Shown: piece after piece, positions 9,496 through 17,788 of the stretch
Layout of the letters: the number at the start of each line of letters is the position of its first letter
Numbering within the stretch: position 1 is the first letter of the stretch
NCBI RefSeq assembly: GCF_900142365.1
Contig: NZ_FRAP01000010.1
Span: 124,001-188,000 of the forward strand
Length of the DNA: 64,000 nucleotides
Reading direction: 5' to 3'
Origin: Pseudonocardia thermophila
Lineage (GTDB): Bacteria; Actinomycetota; Actinomycetes; Mycobacteriales; Pseudonocardiaceae
Translations under genes and position numbers: made by a program
Notes under the pieces: model-generated
Databases searched by the model: none
The model's input: the letters and a program-made list of their open reading frames with translations, nothing else
Told to the model about the DNA's origin: nothing

Positions 9496-9518
9496 GATCA
9501 CGAACATCGGGAGGCGGC

Positions 9519-9908
9519 GTGGCCAGCTGGGACGACCTGGTGTCCTTCGTGCGTCTGCGCTACGAGATCATGCGGCAGGCCGACGGTGAGCTGTGGTTCA
9601 ACCTGCCCACCCCCGGCGACCGCACCCAGATCGTCAAGGTCCTCGCGGTGACCGGGGAGGACAGGCACCCGTGGGCCCAGATCACCTCACCCGTCGGGTA
9701 CCTGGCGGAGCTCGACCTCGCGACCCTCCTGCGGCGGGCCGGCGAGTCCGTCGTCGGCGGGGTGATCGCGGACGGCGACCTCGTCCTCTTCCGGCACTCC
9801 ATCCCGCTCGACGACACCGCCTTGGACGGGTTCGAGAAGCCGTTCCGGCTGGTGGTGGACTTCGCCGACCGGATGGAGGCCGAGCTGACGGGCAAGGATG
9901 TCCACTAG
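9519..9908 (+). CDS. conserved hypothetical protein, YbjN/Tir-chaperone-like
   Basis: 129 residues. It starts with GTG 9519 behind GGGAGGCG (spacing about 4). The sequence WDDLVSFVRLRYEIMRQADG, then mixed beta strands (LWFNLPTP, TQIVKVLAVTG, WAQITSPVG) and a C-terminal helix, resembles the alpha/beta fold of the YbjN/type III chaperone-like superfamily common in actinobacteria. No catalytic residue is evident. Its stop codon overlaps the end of convergent surE by 4 bases. Function unknown. Confidence 0.65.
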   Translation: MASWDDLVSFVRLRYEIMRQADGELWFNLPTPGDRTQIVKVLAVTGEDRHPWAQITSPVGYLAELDLATLLRRAGESVVGGVIADGDLVLFRHSIPLDDTALDGFEKPFRLVVDFADRMEAELTGKDVH

Positions 9909-10660
9909 AGACTGGTGAACAGGCCCGGCACCGCGGTGATCGCCGTCAGGCTGGTCACCGTGGGGTGCCCGGCCGCCAGGAGCGCGACGTCGGTGTCCTC
10001 CGCGACCGGTCCCGAGCCCGCGTACTCGGTGCGCAGCAGGCCGTCGCCCTCGGTGACCCGTACCTGCACGGCCCCCGCCGGGGCGAGAGCGGCCTCGCGC
10101 AGCGGGCCGAGCTCGTCGGCCGGCAGGTCCGGCACGTTCAGCGACAGCACCGTGCCCTCGGGGGCCGCGAGCAACGAGTCGAGCACGCCCGGCACCACCG
10201 ACGCGGCGGTGTCCCACCGCGGGTTCGGGGAGGGTGGCCAGCCGGTGGCCTGCGAGACCGCCAGCGCGCGGATCCCCGCGAGCCCGGCCGTCAGCGCGGC
10301 TCCGACAGTGCCCGAGTGCAGCACCGCGCGCCCGGTGTTCGTGCCCAGGTTGATGCCGGACAGCAGCACGTCCGGCGGGCCGAGCCAGCCGCGCGCCACC
10401 GACAGCGCGATGAACGCCGGGTGCCCCTCGACCGCGTAGCCGGTGATGCCGTCCCGGTCGCGCCGGTGCACCCGCACGTGCCCGTCGTCGTCGCGGACGG
10501 CGAGCACGGATGCCCCCGCGCCGCTGGTGTCGACGTGCGGGGCGGCGACGGTCACCTCGAACCCGGCATCGCGGGCGGCGGCCGCGAGCACCCACAGTCC
10601 GGGTGAGTCGATTCCGTCGTCGTTGGTGATCACGGCGCGCAGCCGGCGAGAGGAGGACAC
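9905..10660 (-). CDS. surE: 5'/3'-nucleotidase SurE
   Basis: 251 residues. The SurE signature is complete: ITNDDGIDSPGL (11-22) with the metal-binding Asp14-Asp15, Ser46 region, and SGINLGTNTG at 101-110 followed by SGTVGAA. SurE enzymes are metal-dependent phosphatases that remove phosphate from nucleoside 5'- or 3'-monophosphates and related molecules in the cytoplasm, and are linked to stationary-phase survival. The start is ATG 10660; the aldose-epimerase-like gene diverges from it. No operon partner on its strand. Confidence 0.93.
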   Translation of the reverse strand: MSSSRRLRAVITNDDGIDSPGLWVLAAAARDAGFEVTVAAPHVDTSGAGASVLAVRDDDGHVRVHRRDRDGITGYAVEGHPAFIALSVARGWLGPPDVLLSGINLGTNTGRAVLHSGTVGAALTAGLAGIRALAVSQATGWPPSPNPRWDTAASVVPGVLDSLLAAPEGTVLSLNVPDLPADELGPLREAALAPAGAVQVRVTEGDGLLRTEYAGSGPVAEDTDVALLAAGHPTVTSLTAITAVPGLFTSL

Positions 10661-10739
10661 CTCTTCACGGTAGGTGAGAACGGCGGACCCATCGCCGCCG
10701 CGCGACCACGATCACGGGTTTCCGCCGTACGCTCCGACT

Positions 10740-11648
10740 GTGCGCATCCCGATGCCCGCGACGGGCGAGCAGTTCGAGATCGTCTCCGGGGGCACGAGGG
10801 CCGTCGTCACCGAGGTGGGGGCGGGGTTGCGCGCCCTCAGCGCGGCCGGGCGGCCGCTCGTGGAGACCTTCGGCGAGCAGGACCGGCCGCCGAAGGGCGC
10901 CGGGACGGTGCTGGTGCCGTGGCCGAACCGGGTGGCAGGCGGCCGCTGGACGTGGCGGGGCGAGCCCCAGCAGCTGGCGCTGTCCGAACCCGACGCCGGC
11001 AACGCCATCCACGGGCTGCTCCGCTTCACCTTCTACGAGGTGGGTGAGCGGTCGGCGGACGCGATCACGCTGCACGCCACCGTCGCGCCGCAGCCGGGCT
11101 GGCCGGTGCCCCTGCGCACGAGCGTCCGCTACGCCGTCGACGAGCGCGGACTCACGGTCACCCACACCGTCACCAACGCCGGCACGGCTGAGGTCCCGTT
11201 CGGCGTCGGGGCGCACCCGTACGTGCGGGCCGGCGACAGCGCGACCGTCGACTGCACGATCACGATCGCGGCGACCACCGTGCTCCCGCTGGAGGGCGGC
11301 ATCCCCACCGGGCCCGCACTGCCGCTCGACGAGGTGCCGGAGGTGGACCTGCGCGGCCGGCCCATGGCCGGGATCGTCGTCGACCACGCCTTCGGCGGCT
11401 GCGCGCCCGCCGACGGCGACGACCTGGTGCGCCACCGCCTCGACGGGCCGGACGGGTCCGTCGAGGTGTGGGCCGAGCCGGTGTTCGGCTACGTGCAGGT
11501 CTACACGCCGCCCGAGTACCCCGGCCGCGGCCGGGCCGTGGCGATCGAGCCGATGACCTGCCCACCCGATGCGCTCAACTCCGGCGACGGGCTGATCACC
11601 CTCGAACCCGGCGAGACCTGGACCGGGAGCTGGGGGATCAGCGGATGA
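10740..11648 (+). CDS. aldose 1-epimerase-family protein
   Basis: 302 residues from GTG 10740; an open frame reaches back to 10674 but the extra residues look non-conserved. The galactose-mutarotase-like fold is indicated by the beta-rich sequence, VPWPNRVAGGRWTWRGE early on, the histidine segment AIHGLLRF, and GAHPYVRAGD in the centre, the positions where this family carries its substrate-binding histidines. It should interconvert alpha and beta anomers of a hexose or hexose phosphate. Which sugar is not visible. A short GC hairpin (ACCCCCGGCCGAGGGGGG, near 11668-11686) follows the stop and may terminate it. Confidence 0.8.
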   Translation: MRIPMPATGEQFEIVSGGTRAVVTEVGAGLRALSAAGRPLVETFGEQDRPPKGAGTVLVPWPNRVAGGRWTWRGEPQQLALSEPDAGNAIHGLLRFTFYEVGERSADAITLHATVAPQPGWPVPLRTSVRYAVDERGLTVTHTVTNAGTAEVPFGVGAHPYVRAGDSATVDCTITIAATTVLPLEGGIPTGPALPLDEVPEVDLRGRPMAGIVVDHAFGGCAPADGDDLVRHRLDGPDGSVEVWAEPVFGYVQVYTPPEYPGRGRAVAIEPMTCPPDALNSGDGLITLEPGETWTGSWGISG

Positions 11649-11736
11649 CGAACGCGGTGCCGAGGATCACCCCCGGCCGAGGGGGGCTTCTGTGTGAGAG
11701 TGTCAGGCGACCCGTACAGCTTCAGGAGCGAGGAAC

Positions 11737-12189
11737 ATGCAGGTCTTCAACGGAGCGGACGAGCTGAAGGCGGCGGCGAACACCAAGGTGGGCGCCGGTG
11801 AGTGGATCACCGTCGAGCAGAGCCAGATCGATCTGTTCGCCGACGCCACCGACGACCACCAGTGGATCCACGTCGACAAGGAGAAGGCGGCCGCGGGGCC
11901 GTTCGGCACCACGATCGCGCACGGCTTCCTGACCCTCTCCCTGCTCCCCTCCCTGATCAAGCAGGTCTACCGGGTCGAGGGGGTGAAGATGGGCATCAAC
12001 TACGGCCTGAACAAGGTCCGTTTCACCTCGCCCGTCCCGGTGGGCAGCAAGATCCGCGCGGTCGTCGAGTTCGGTGACATCACCGAGGCCGGCGGCGGCC
12101 TGCAGATCGTCAACAAGGTGACCGTCGAGCTGGAGGGGTCGGAGCGGCCCGCGCTGGTCGCCGAGTGGCTGACCCGCCAGTACTTCTGA
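11737..12189 (+). CDS. MaoC-like (R)-enoyl-CoA hydratase
   Basis: 150 residues with a single hot-dog domain. The hydratase-2 motif is present: FADATDDHQWIHVD (34-47) carries the catalytic Asp and His, then GPFGTTIAHGFLTLSLLP. The family hydrates trans-2-enoyl-CoA to (R)-3-hydroxyacyl-CoA. Length and sequence match the stand-alone mycobacterial-type MaoC hydratases. ATG 11737 is preceded by GGAGCGAGGA. It is monocistronic as far as can be seen. Confidence 0.88.
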   Translation: MQVFNGADELKAAANTKVGAGEWITVEQSQIDLFADATDDHQWIHVDKEKAAAGPFGTTIAHGFLTLSLLPSLIKQVYRVEGVKMGINYGLNKVRFTSPVPVGSKIRAVVEFGDITEAGGGLQIVNKVTVELEGSERPALVAEWLTRQYF

Positions 12190-12262
12190 CGCCCGGAACT
12201 ACTCCGATCGGGTGCACGTCGGTCACCATCGTTCGACATCCGCTTGTCTGGTTCCGAAACAT

Positions 12263-12281
12263 CTCGTGCCTCAGGTACGAG
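12263..12281. promoter_or_regulatory. palindrome upstream of the 87-residue gene
   Basis: CTCGTGCCTCAGGTACGAG has arms CTCGT/ACGAG around a CCTCAGG core that is itself symmetric. TTGACT (12282-12287) abuts it, a possible -35 element, although I see no good -10. It could be an operator for the small gene downstream. Confidence 0.3.
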
Positions 12282-12326
12282 TTGACTATCGGGACGCGAA
12301 TGTGACCTGAGGAGTGCGGTCGAACG

Positions 12327-12590
12327 ATGGCAGCAACCGACGCCTACAGGATGACCGGCCGGGACCGCGCACTGCTGCGCGCGGTCGCCGACGGGCGGTG
12401 CCAGCTCAGCACCGGTCCGGAACCGGTACTCCTGGTGGACGGCCTGCTGTGCGCCGATCCCGGCGCAGGACACCGCCTCGTCGCGGCCGGCTTGCTGGTC
12501 GCGCCCGACCCGTCGTTCGATCTCGTCCCGGCGGTGCTGACCCCGGCCGGGCGGAAGCTGCTCGACGACGGCACGGCCAAGGCGAGCTGA
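12327..12590 (+). CDS. small hypothetical protein
   Basis: 87 residues starting at ATG 12327, with GAGGAGTG 17 to 10 bases upstream. The sequence MTGRDRALLRAVADGRC, then AGHRLVAAGLLVAP and AVLTPAGRKLLDDG, looks like a compact winged-helix or MarR-like wing (LTPAGRKLL is the typical strand-turn-helix of such folds), so DNA binding is possible. I do not recognise a family. It is followed by a strong terminator and is probably a single-gene transcript. Confidence 0.6.
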   Translation: MAATDAYRMTGRDRALLRAVADGRCQLSTGPEPVLLVDGLLCADPGAGHRLVAAGLLVAPDPSFDLVPAVLTPAGRKLLDDGTAKAS

Positions 12591-12615
12591 GCCGTCCGTG
12601 TGACGAGGAACGCAC

Positions 12616-12650
12616 GATCGCCGTTCGGGTGATCACCCCGAACGGCGATC
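12616..12650 (+). terminator. rho-independent-like hairpin
   Basis: GATCGCCGTTCGGG pairs with CCCGAACGGCGATC around a 7-base loop, 25 bases after the 87-residue gene. It isolates that gene from the MarR operon. Confidence 0.7.
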
Positions 12651-12675
12651 ATGCTTGTCGGGCCGCTCCTCGCCG

Positions 12676-12707
12676 TGCATGCTTGCGGCTCGCAAGTCGA
12701 TGCATGC
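12676..12707. promoter_or_regulatory. MarR operator candidate
   Basis: The perfect palindrome CTTGCGGCTCGCAAG (12682-12696) is bracketed by two copies of TGCATGC (12676-12682 and 12701-12707), all within 65 bases of the MarR start. MarR proteins usually repress their own operon from such sites, so this is the likely control point for the efflux pump. Confidence 0.5.
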
Positions 12708-12738
12708 CGCACGCAAACCAGTCGAGGGGACGACCGCC

Positions 12739-13227
12739 GTGCCGGACCCGGCCGCGCTCGCCGTCGCCGACCAGGTGGGCGCCCAGCTGACCAGGCTGGT
12801 GCGCCTGGTCGAACGCGTCCACGGCCGTGCCCAGGGCCCCGACGCGATCGAACGCGCCACCTACCTCCTGCTCGTCCACCTCGTGCAGGACGGGCCGCAG
12901 CGCGCCAGCACGCTCGCCGAGGCCGTGCACTCCGATCCGTCCACGGTCAGCCGCCAGGTCGGCCATCTGGTCCGGCTCGGCTACGTGGAGCGGGTCGCCG
13001 ATCCCGATGACGGCCGCGCCACCCTGCTCGTCCCCACCGAGGAGGGCCGGCGTGTCCTGGAGGCCAACCGGGCCCGCCGCACGGCGACCATCGCGCAGTT
13101 GCTCGACGCCTGGCCCGCCGCCGATCGCGAGGCGCTGGCCGAGCTGCTCACCCGCTTCGTGAGCGACCTGGAAGAGCTCAAGGGCCGCACCGCCCCGGCT
13201 GTCGCAGCCCGGGGGAGCGGCGCATGA
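12739..13227 (+). CDS. MarR-family transcriptional regulator
   Basis: 162 residues from GTG 12739, chosen because GAGGGGA lies 8 bases upstream; in-frame ATGs further upstream fall in the operator region. A winged helix is visible: RASTLAEAVHSDPSTVSRQVGHLVRLGYVERV followed by the wing DPDDGRATLLVPTEEG, with the DxxDxR pattern of MarR proteins. Its stop overlaps the start of the DHA2 exporter by 4 bases (ATGA), the classic MarR-pump operon. Expected to repress the operon until a small, probably toxic, ligand binds. Confidence 0.9.
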   Translation: MPDPAALAVADQVGAQLTRLVRLVERVHGRAQGPDAIERATYLLLVHLVQDGPQRASTLAEAVHSDPSTVSRQVGHLVRLGYVERVADPDDGRATLLVPTEEGRRVLEANRARRTATIAQLLDAWPAADREALAELLTRFVSDLEELKGRTAPAVAARGSGA

Positions 13228-15269
13228 CGACCCCCGGAGCGCCACCGGCGCTCTCGCTCACCCATCGGCAGATCCTCACGATCTTCGCCGGGCTGATGAT
13301 CGGCATGTTCCTCGCCGCGCTGGACCAGACCATCGTGGCGACGGCCATCCGCACCATCGCCGACGACCTGCACGGGCTCCCGATGCAGGCGTGGGCCACG
13401 ACCGCCTACCTGATCACCGCGACGGTCACGACCCCGCTCTACGGCAAACTGTCCGATCTCTTCGGCCGCAAGCCGCTGTTCCTCACCGCGATCACGCTGT
13501 TCGTGCTCGGCTCGGCGGCGTGCGCGTTCGCGCGCGACATGTACGAGCTTGCGGCGTTCCGCGGTCTGCAGGGGCTGGGCGCCGGCGGGCTGTTCGCGCT
13601 CGCCATGACGATCGTGGGCGATCTCGTGGCACCTCGCGAACGCGCCCGCTACCAGGGCTACTTCCTCGCCGTCTTCGGCACGTCCAGCGTCGCCGGGCCG
13701 CTGCTCGGCGGCTTGTTCGCCGGAACTCCGGAGATCCTGGGCATCACCGGGTGGCGCTGGGTCTTCCTGATCAACGTGCCGCTCGGGGTGCTCGCCCTCG
13801 CCGTCGTGGTGAAGGTCCTGGACGTCCCGCACGCCCGCCGTTCGCCGCGCATCGACTGGTTCGGCGCGCTCACCCTCGTCGTCGGCCTCGTGCCGCTGCT
13901 CATCGTCGCCGAGCTGGGCCGCGACTGGGGCTGGACCTCGCCCGAGGCGCTCGGCTGCTTCGGGATCGGCGCGGCCGGGATCCTCGCGTTCCTGCTGGCC
14001 GAGCACCTGATGAAGGACGACGCGCTGCTGCCCCTGCGGTTCTTCCGCCGCGGCGTGTTCGCCTGGGGCTCGATCGCCGCGTTCGTCACCGGCGCGGGCA
14101 TGTTCGGCGCGATCGCCCTGCTGCCGCTGTACCTGCAGATCGTCAAGGGGGCGACGCCCACCGAGGCCGGCCTGCAGTCGTTGCCGCTCGTGCTCGGCAT
14201 CATGAGCATGTCGATCACGTCCGGGCGGATGATCTCCCGAACCGGTCGCTACAAGGTCTGGCCGGTCCTCGGCGGCACCTTGATGATCATCGGGATCGCG
14301 CTGCTGTCGCGGATCGGCGTCGACACCCCGTACTGGCAGGTCGCGCTGATCATGGTGCTGGTCGGCTGGGGACTGGGCGGCATCATGCAGCCGCTCGTGC
14401 TCGCCGTGCAGAACGCCCTGCCCGCCCGCGACATGGGCGTGGCCACCGCGTCGGCCACGTTCTTCCGGCAGATGGGCGGCACCGCCGGCACCGCCGTGTT
14501 CCTCACCCTGCTGTTCTCGATCGTCGGTGAGCGCATCGCCGACGCGTTCCGCACGGCCGCCGCCGACCCGGCGTTCCAGGCCCGCCTCGCCGATCCCGCG
14601 GTGCGCGCCGATCCGGCCAACGCGCCGATCCTCGCCGCCGCCGGGAGCGCCCCGGACCTCGACGACTCATCGTTCCTCGCGCACGCCGACCCGGTGCTCG
14701 CCCGGCCGATCCTGGAGGGGTTCGCCCAGTCGCTGTCCGCGGTGTTCCTCGCTGCCGCCGGCGTGCTGGTGCTCGCGCTCGTCGCCGTCCTCGCGATGGA
14801 GGAGGTCCCCCTGCGCGCCGCCTCGGGGATCGACGCCCGGGCCGCCGACGAGGCCGCGGCCGGGCGGTCCCCGCAGCGGCCGGCCGGCGCGCTCGACGCC
14901 ACCGCGGCCCAGGTCGCAGTGCCCGCCGAGGCCGTCCAACCGGCGAACCCGGGCGGGCCGGAGGCGGCCGAACCGGCCCGGGTGGCGGTGCTGGACCGGA
15001 CCGGGCCGGATCGGGCAGCGGTTGCCGAGCGGGTGCCCGACGTCCGCGACCGGCTGCTCGCCATGCTGCTGCCGGACGCCGAGCGCGCGCTGGCCGTCGT
15101 CGAGACCGCGGAACAGGCGCGCGACGCGGTGCGGGCGGCCCGCCGCGAGCTGGCCGGCAAGGAGGCCGCGCTCGCCGCCGCCGTGGAGGAGCTGATCGCG
15201 CAGGGGCTCACCCCGGCACAGGTGCGTCAGCTGCTCGGCCTCACCGACGACGAGAGCCCTGCCGGCTGA
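13224..15269 (+). CDS. DHA2-family (EmrB/QacA) multidrug exporter with long C-terminal tail
   Basis: 681 residues. Residues up to about 530 form a 14-helix major-facilitator transporter: MFLAALDQTIVATAIRTIAD (motif D1 type) in helix 1, GKLSDLFGRKPLF (motif A) in loop 2-3, and FGTSSVAGPLLGGLFAG (antiporter motif C). It is a proton-coupled drug exporter in the plasma membrane. A tail of about 140 residues follows the last helix: an Ala/Pro-rich linker, then a charged helical segment (about 600-660) with heptad-like Ala/Leu/Glu content and LTPAQVRQLLGL near the end. Such a tail is longer than in most QacA-type pumps. Controlled by the overlapping MarR gene. Confidence 0.9.
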   Translation: MTTPGAPPALSLTHRQILTIFAGLMIGMFLAALDQTIVATAIRTIADDLHGLPMQAWATTAYLITATVTTPLYGKLSDLFGRKPLFLTAITLFVLGSAACAFARDMYELAAFRGLQGLGAGGLFALAMTIVGDLVAPRERARYQGYFLAVFGTSSVAGPLLGGLFAGTPEILGITGWRWVFLINVPLGVLALAVVVKVLDVPHARRSPRIDWFGALTLVVGLVPLLIVAELGRDWGWTSPEALGCFGIGAAGILAFLLAEHLMKDDALLPLRFFRRGVFAWGSIAAFVTGAGMFGAIALLPLYLQIVKGATPTEAGLQSLPLVLGIMSMSITSGRMISRTGRYKVWPVLGGTLMIIGIALLSRIGVDTPYWQVALIMVLVGWGLGGIMQPLVLAVQNALPARDMGVATASATFFRQMGGTAGTAVFLTLLFSIVGERIADAFRTAAADPAFQARLADPAVRADPANAPILAAAGSAPDLDDSSFLAHADPVLARPILEGFAQSLSAVFLAAAGVLVLALVAVLAMEEVPLRAASGIDARAADEAAAGRSPQRPAGALDATAAQVAVPAEAVQPANPGGPEAAEPARVAVLDRTGPDRAAVAERVPDVRDRLLAMLLPDAERALAVVETAEQARDAVRAARRELAGKEAALAAAVEELIAQGLTPAQVRQLLGLTDDESPAG

Positions 15270-15785
15270 TCAGTGCTGGGTGCCCTCGTCGGCTTCCCGG
15301 GCCTTGGCTGCCTTGGCCCGCTCCCAGGACGCGCGGATCTCCCGCTCGGCGTCCGCCCGGCCCACCCACGTGGCGCCCTCGACGCTCTTGCCCGGCTCCA
15401 GCGTCTTGTAGATCTCGAAGAAGTGCTGGATCTCGGCGCGGTCGAACTCCGGCAGGTGGTGGATGTCGCGCAGGTGCTCCAGGCGCGGGTCGTCGGCGGG
15501 GACGCAGAGGACCTTGTCGTCGCCGCCCTTCTCGTCCTTCATGCGGAACATGCCGATCGCGCGCGAGCGGATCAGGCAGCCCGGGAAGGTCGGCTCCTGC
15601 ACCAGCACGAGCGCGTCCAGCGGGTCTCCGTCCTCACCGAGGGTGTCCTCGATGAACCCGTAGTCGGCGGGGTACTGGGTGGCGGTGAACAGGGTCCGGT
15701 CGAGCCGGATCCGCCCCGTCTTGTGGTCCACCTCGTACTTGTTGCGACCCCCCTTGGGGATCTCGATCAAGACGTCGAAGTCCAC
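15270..15785 (-). CDS. ppa: inorganic pyrophosphatase
   Basis: 171 residues, the length of family I bacterial enzymes. It hydrolyses pyrophosphate to two phosphates, pulling biosynthetic reactions forward. The active-site block [16 protein letters not shown] contains the DGDPLD metal-binding signature, and the N-terminus [18 protein letters not shown] is typical. I start at GTG 15785, with AGGAGAG 8 bases upstream; the open frame runs much farther but only as a shadow of dacB. Divergent from dacB and convergent with the exporter gene, as ppa and dacB are in M. tuberculosis. Confidence 0.95.
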   Translation of the reverse strand: MDFDVLIEIPKGGRNKYEVDHKTGRIRLDRTLFTATQYPADYGFIEDTLGEDGDPLDALVLVQEPTFPGCLIRSRAIGMFRMKDEKGGDDKVLCVPADDPRLEHLRDIHHLPEFDRAEIQHFFEIYKTLEPGKSVEGATWVGRADAEREIRASWERAKAAKAREADEGTQH

Positions 15786-15921
15786 GGCTACGGCTCTCCT
15801 GACTCGTCGGTGTGGCGTACATCCGGCGGACCACCGGTCGCCAGTGACCGGATCCGGGGCTGCCCTATTCTGGGCCACCGGGCCGCTGCGGGAGGCATCG
15901 GCTGCGAGGCGGAGGCGACGC

Positions 15922-17343
15922 GTGGGGCTGGGCCGGACCATCGGTGACACGGCACGAGTGCCTGGTCGCGGGCTTCGCCGGCTGGCCATCGTGCTGGTCG
16001 TGCTCATCGGAGCCGCCGCGCTGGGCGGCACCGTCGCCCTGGGCGCGCCCACCGTCGTGGCGAAGCTCACCGGCTCGTCGACGATCGAGGCCCCGCCGCC
16101 GCCGAAGCTCACGCTCGTCGGGCTGCCCGAGACCGCGCCCATGCCGTCGGCGGCGGCACTGGCGAAACAGCTGGAGAAGCCGCTCGACGCGATCCCGGGC
16201 AAGGTGACCGGAATCGTGCGCGACGCCGTCACCGGCGAGGTCTTGTGGGACCACACCTCCGACCGGGCCCTGGTCCCCGGCTCGACCGGCAAACTGCTCA
16301 CCGCCGCGGCCGCGCTGCTCACGCTCGACTCGACCCGCGGGCTCGTCACCAAGGTCGTCGCCGGCAAGCAACCCGGCACCGTCGTGCTCGTCGGCGGCGG
16401 CGACCCGACCCTCACCGCGCTGCCCGAGGGCAAGGAGACCGTCTACCCGCAGCCCACCCGACTCGTCGAGCTCGCCCGCAAGGTCAAAGCCACCGTCAAG
16501 GAGCCCATCACGCGGGTGCAGATCGACGTCAGCCGCTACCAGGGCGACCGCATGGCACCCGGCTGGGACCCCGCCGACATCCAGGGCGGCTACATCGCCC
16601 CCATCCAGCCGCTCATGCTCGACGGCGGCCGCCTCGACCCGACCGAGCAGGACGGCGCCCGCACCCCCGCCCCCGCCCGCGCCGCCGGCCAGGCGTTCGC
16701 CGAGCTGCTCGGCGTGGACGGGCGCCAGATCACCGAGACCGTCGCCGAACCCGGCGCGAAGGTGCTGGCCGCCGTCACCTCCGCGCCGATCAGCGAGCTG
16801 GTCGAGCACACCCTGCGGGTGTCCGACAACGTGCTCGCGGAGGTCCTCGCCCACGAGGTCGCCAGGGCCCGCGGCGCCACCCCCGACTTCCCCAGCGCAT
16901 CCCGCGAGATCCTCGCCGCGCTCAACCAGGCCGGCATCGACACCACCGGCACCCAGCTCTACGACGGCAGCGGCCTGTCCACCAAGGACCGGGTCTCCTC
17001 GCGGGTGCTCGGCGCCGTCCTCGCCGCCGCGGCCGCGCCCACCGAGAACCCGAACGATCCCCAGTTCCTCCGGCCGCTCATCACCGGCCTCCCCGTCGCG
17101 GGCGGCGACGGCACCCTGGCCACCCGGTTCGGCCCCGGCGAGCGCTCGGCGGACGGCCGCGGCGTGGTGCGGGCCAAGACCGGCACGCTGACCGACGTCA
17201 GCTCCCTCGCCGGCGTCGTCACGGACGCGGACGGGCGGCTGCTCGTCTTCGCGCTGATGTCGAACGGGGGCTCACCCGCCGCGGTGCGGCCGAGGCTGGA
17301 CGACCTGGCGGCGGCGCTGGCGGAGTGCGGCTGCCGGGCCTGA
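15922..17343 (+). CDS. dacB: D-alanyl-D-alanine carboxypeptidase, PBP4 type
   Basis: 473 residues. An N-terminal basic stretch and hydrophobic helix ([20 protein letters not shown], about 20-39) serve as signal peptide or anchor. The penicillin-binding motifs of family S13 are present: STGK with Ser121 and Lys124, SDN at 301-303 and KTG at 419-421. It trims the terminal D-Ala of peptidoglycan stem peptides, and some members cleave cross-links, outside the membrane. GTG 15922 has GGAGG 6 bases upstream. TATTCT at 15866-15871 may be its -10. The neighbours ppa, Zn protease and tilS match the mycobacterial order. Confidence 0.92.
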   Translation: MGLGRTIGDTARVPGRGLRRLAIVLVVLIGAAALGGTVALGAPTVVAKLTGSSTIEAPPPPKLTLVGLPETAPMPSAAALAKQLEKPLDAIPGKVTGIVRDAVTGEVLWDHTSDRALVPGSTGKLLTAAAALLTLDSTRGLVTKVVAGKQPGTVVLVGGGDPTLTALPEGKETVYPQPTRLVELARKVKATVKEPITRVQIDVSRYQGDRMAPGWDPADIQGGYIAPIQPLMLDGGRLDPTEQDGARTPAPARAAGQAFAELLGVDGRQITETVAEPGAKVLAAVTSAPISELVEHTLRVSDNVLAEVLAHEVARARGATPDFPSASREILAALNQAGIDTTGTQLYDGSGLSTKDRVSSRVLGAVLAAAAAPTENPNDPQFLRPLITGLPVAGGDGTLATRFGPGERSADGRGVVRAKTGTLTDVSSLAGVVTDADGRLLVFALMSNGGSPAAVRPRLDDLAAALAECGCRA

Positions 17344-17788
17344 GCGGCAGGAAGCCGCGGTGTTGATCGCGCTCTGCTCCTTCGTCGCCGAGCGCGGCTC
17401 GCGCGCCTCGGTGTCGACGACGGCTCTGCGCCGGGATCGGTGCTCGCGGCCTGGTGAGTCGTCGCTCGCGCGGTGCTCGCGGCCCCCGGGTCGTTCCTCC
17501 GAGGGGCCGCTGCGCGCCTCCCCCGCCGTCGTCGACGCGCGCGAGCCTCGTGGTCGCCGTCCGATGGTGCTCGGCCGCAGCGGTGGACGGTCGGGGTACG
17601 AGGGCGGGCGCTGTTGAGGGGGGGCTGCGTCCACCGAGCTTCTTTCCTGCCGCTTCTCGCCCGGGAGCCGGTGGCCGCCGTCGGCGCGATCATCCCGGCC
17701 GACCTCGGCAGGAGAAGCGGGTCTCCTCCCGAGGTCGGTACTGCTCGCTTCAACGCGGATCGTGCCCGCTGCACGTACGTTGGTAGTC
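17344..17788. other. 445-base gap without a supportable gene
   Basis: No frame here shows recognisable protein features, and the longest open stretches are Arg/Ser-rich in the way of random GC-rich DNA. Near its right end lies an inverted repeat (17699-17738). The sequence may be a decayed gene, but nothing identifies it. Confidence 0.5.
17699..17738 (+). terminator. terminator-like hairpin upstream of the Zn protease
   Basis: CCGACCTCGG and AGGAG pair with CTCCT and CCGAGGTCGG across one C/C mismatch and an 8-base loop. It would stop readthrough from dacB before the leaderless promoter at 17776. Confidence 0.55.

Noticed and set aside
6313-9507. A minus-strand open frame of over 1,000 codons opposite accA1 and the acyl-CoA dehydrogenase
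   Set aside because: It mirrors the GC-skewed third positions of the genes on the plus strand, is full of Arg/Asp/Gly/Val/Leu without motifs, and two well-supported enzymes occupy the other strand.
10674-10739. Longer N-terminus for the aldose-epimerase-like protein
   Set aside because: The extra 22 residues look non-conserved and begin in the surE promoter; GTG 10740 gives the expected family start.
15786-16433. Long N-terminal extension of the pyrophosphatase frame
   Set aside because: It runs antisense through dacB, is Ser/Pro/Thr-rich without fold, and a good ribosome site and the family's normal N-terminus are at 15785.
17360-17617. Possible small gene after dacB
   Set aside because: Arg/Ser-rich, no ribosome site, no family resemblance; reads as random GC-rich DNA.
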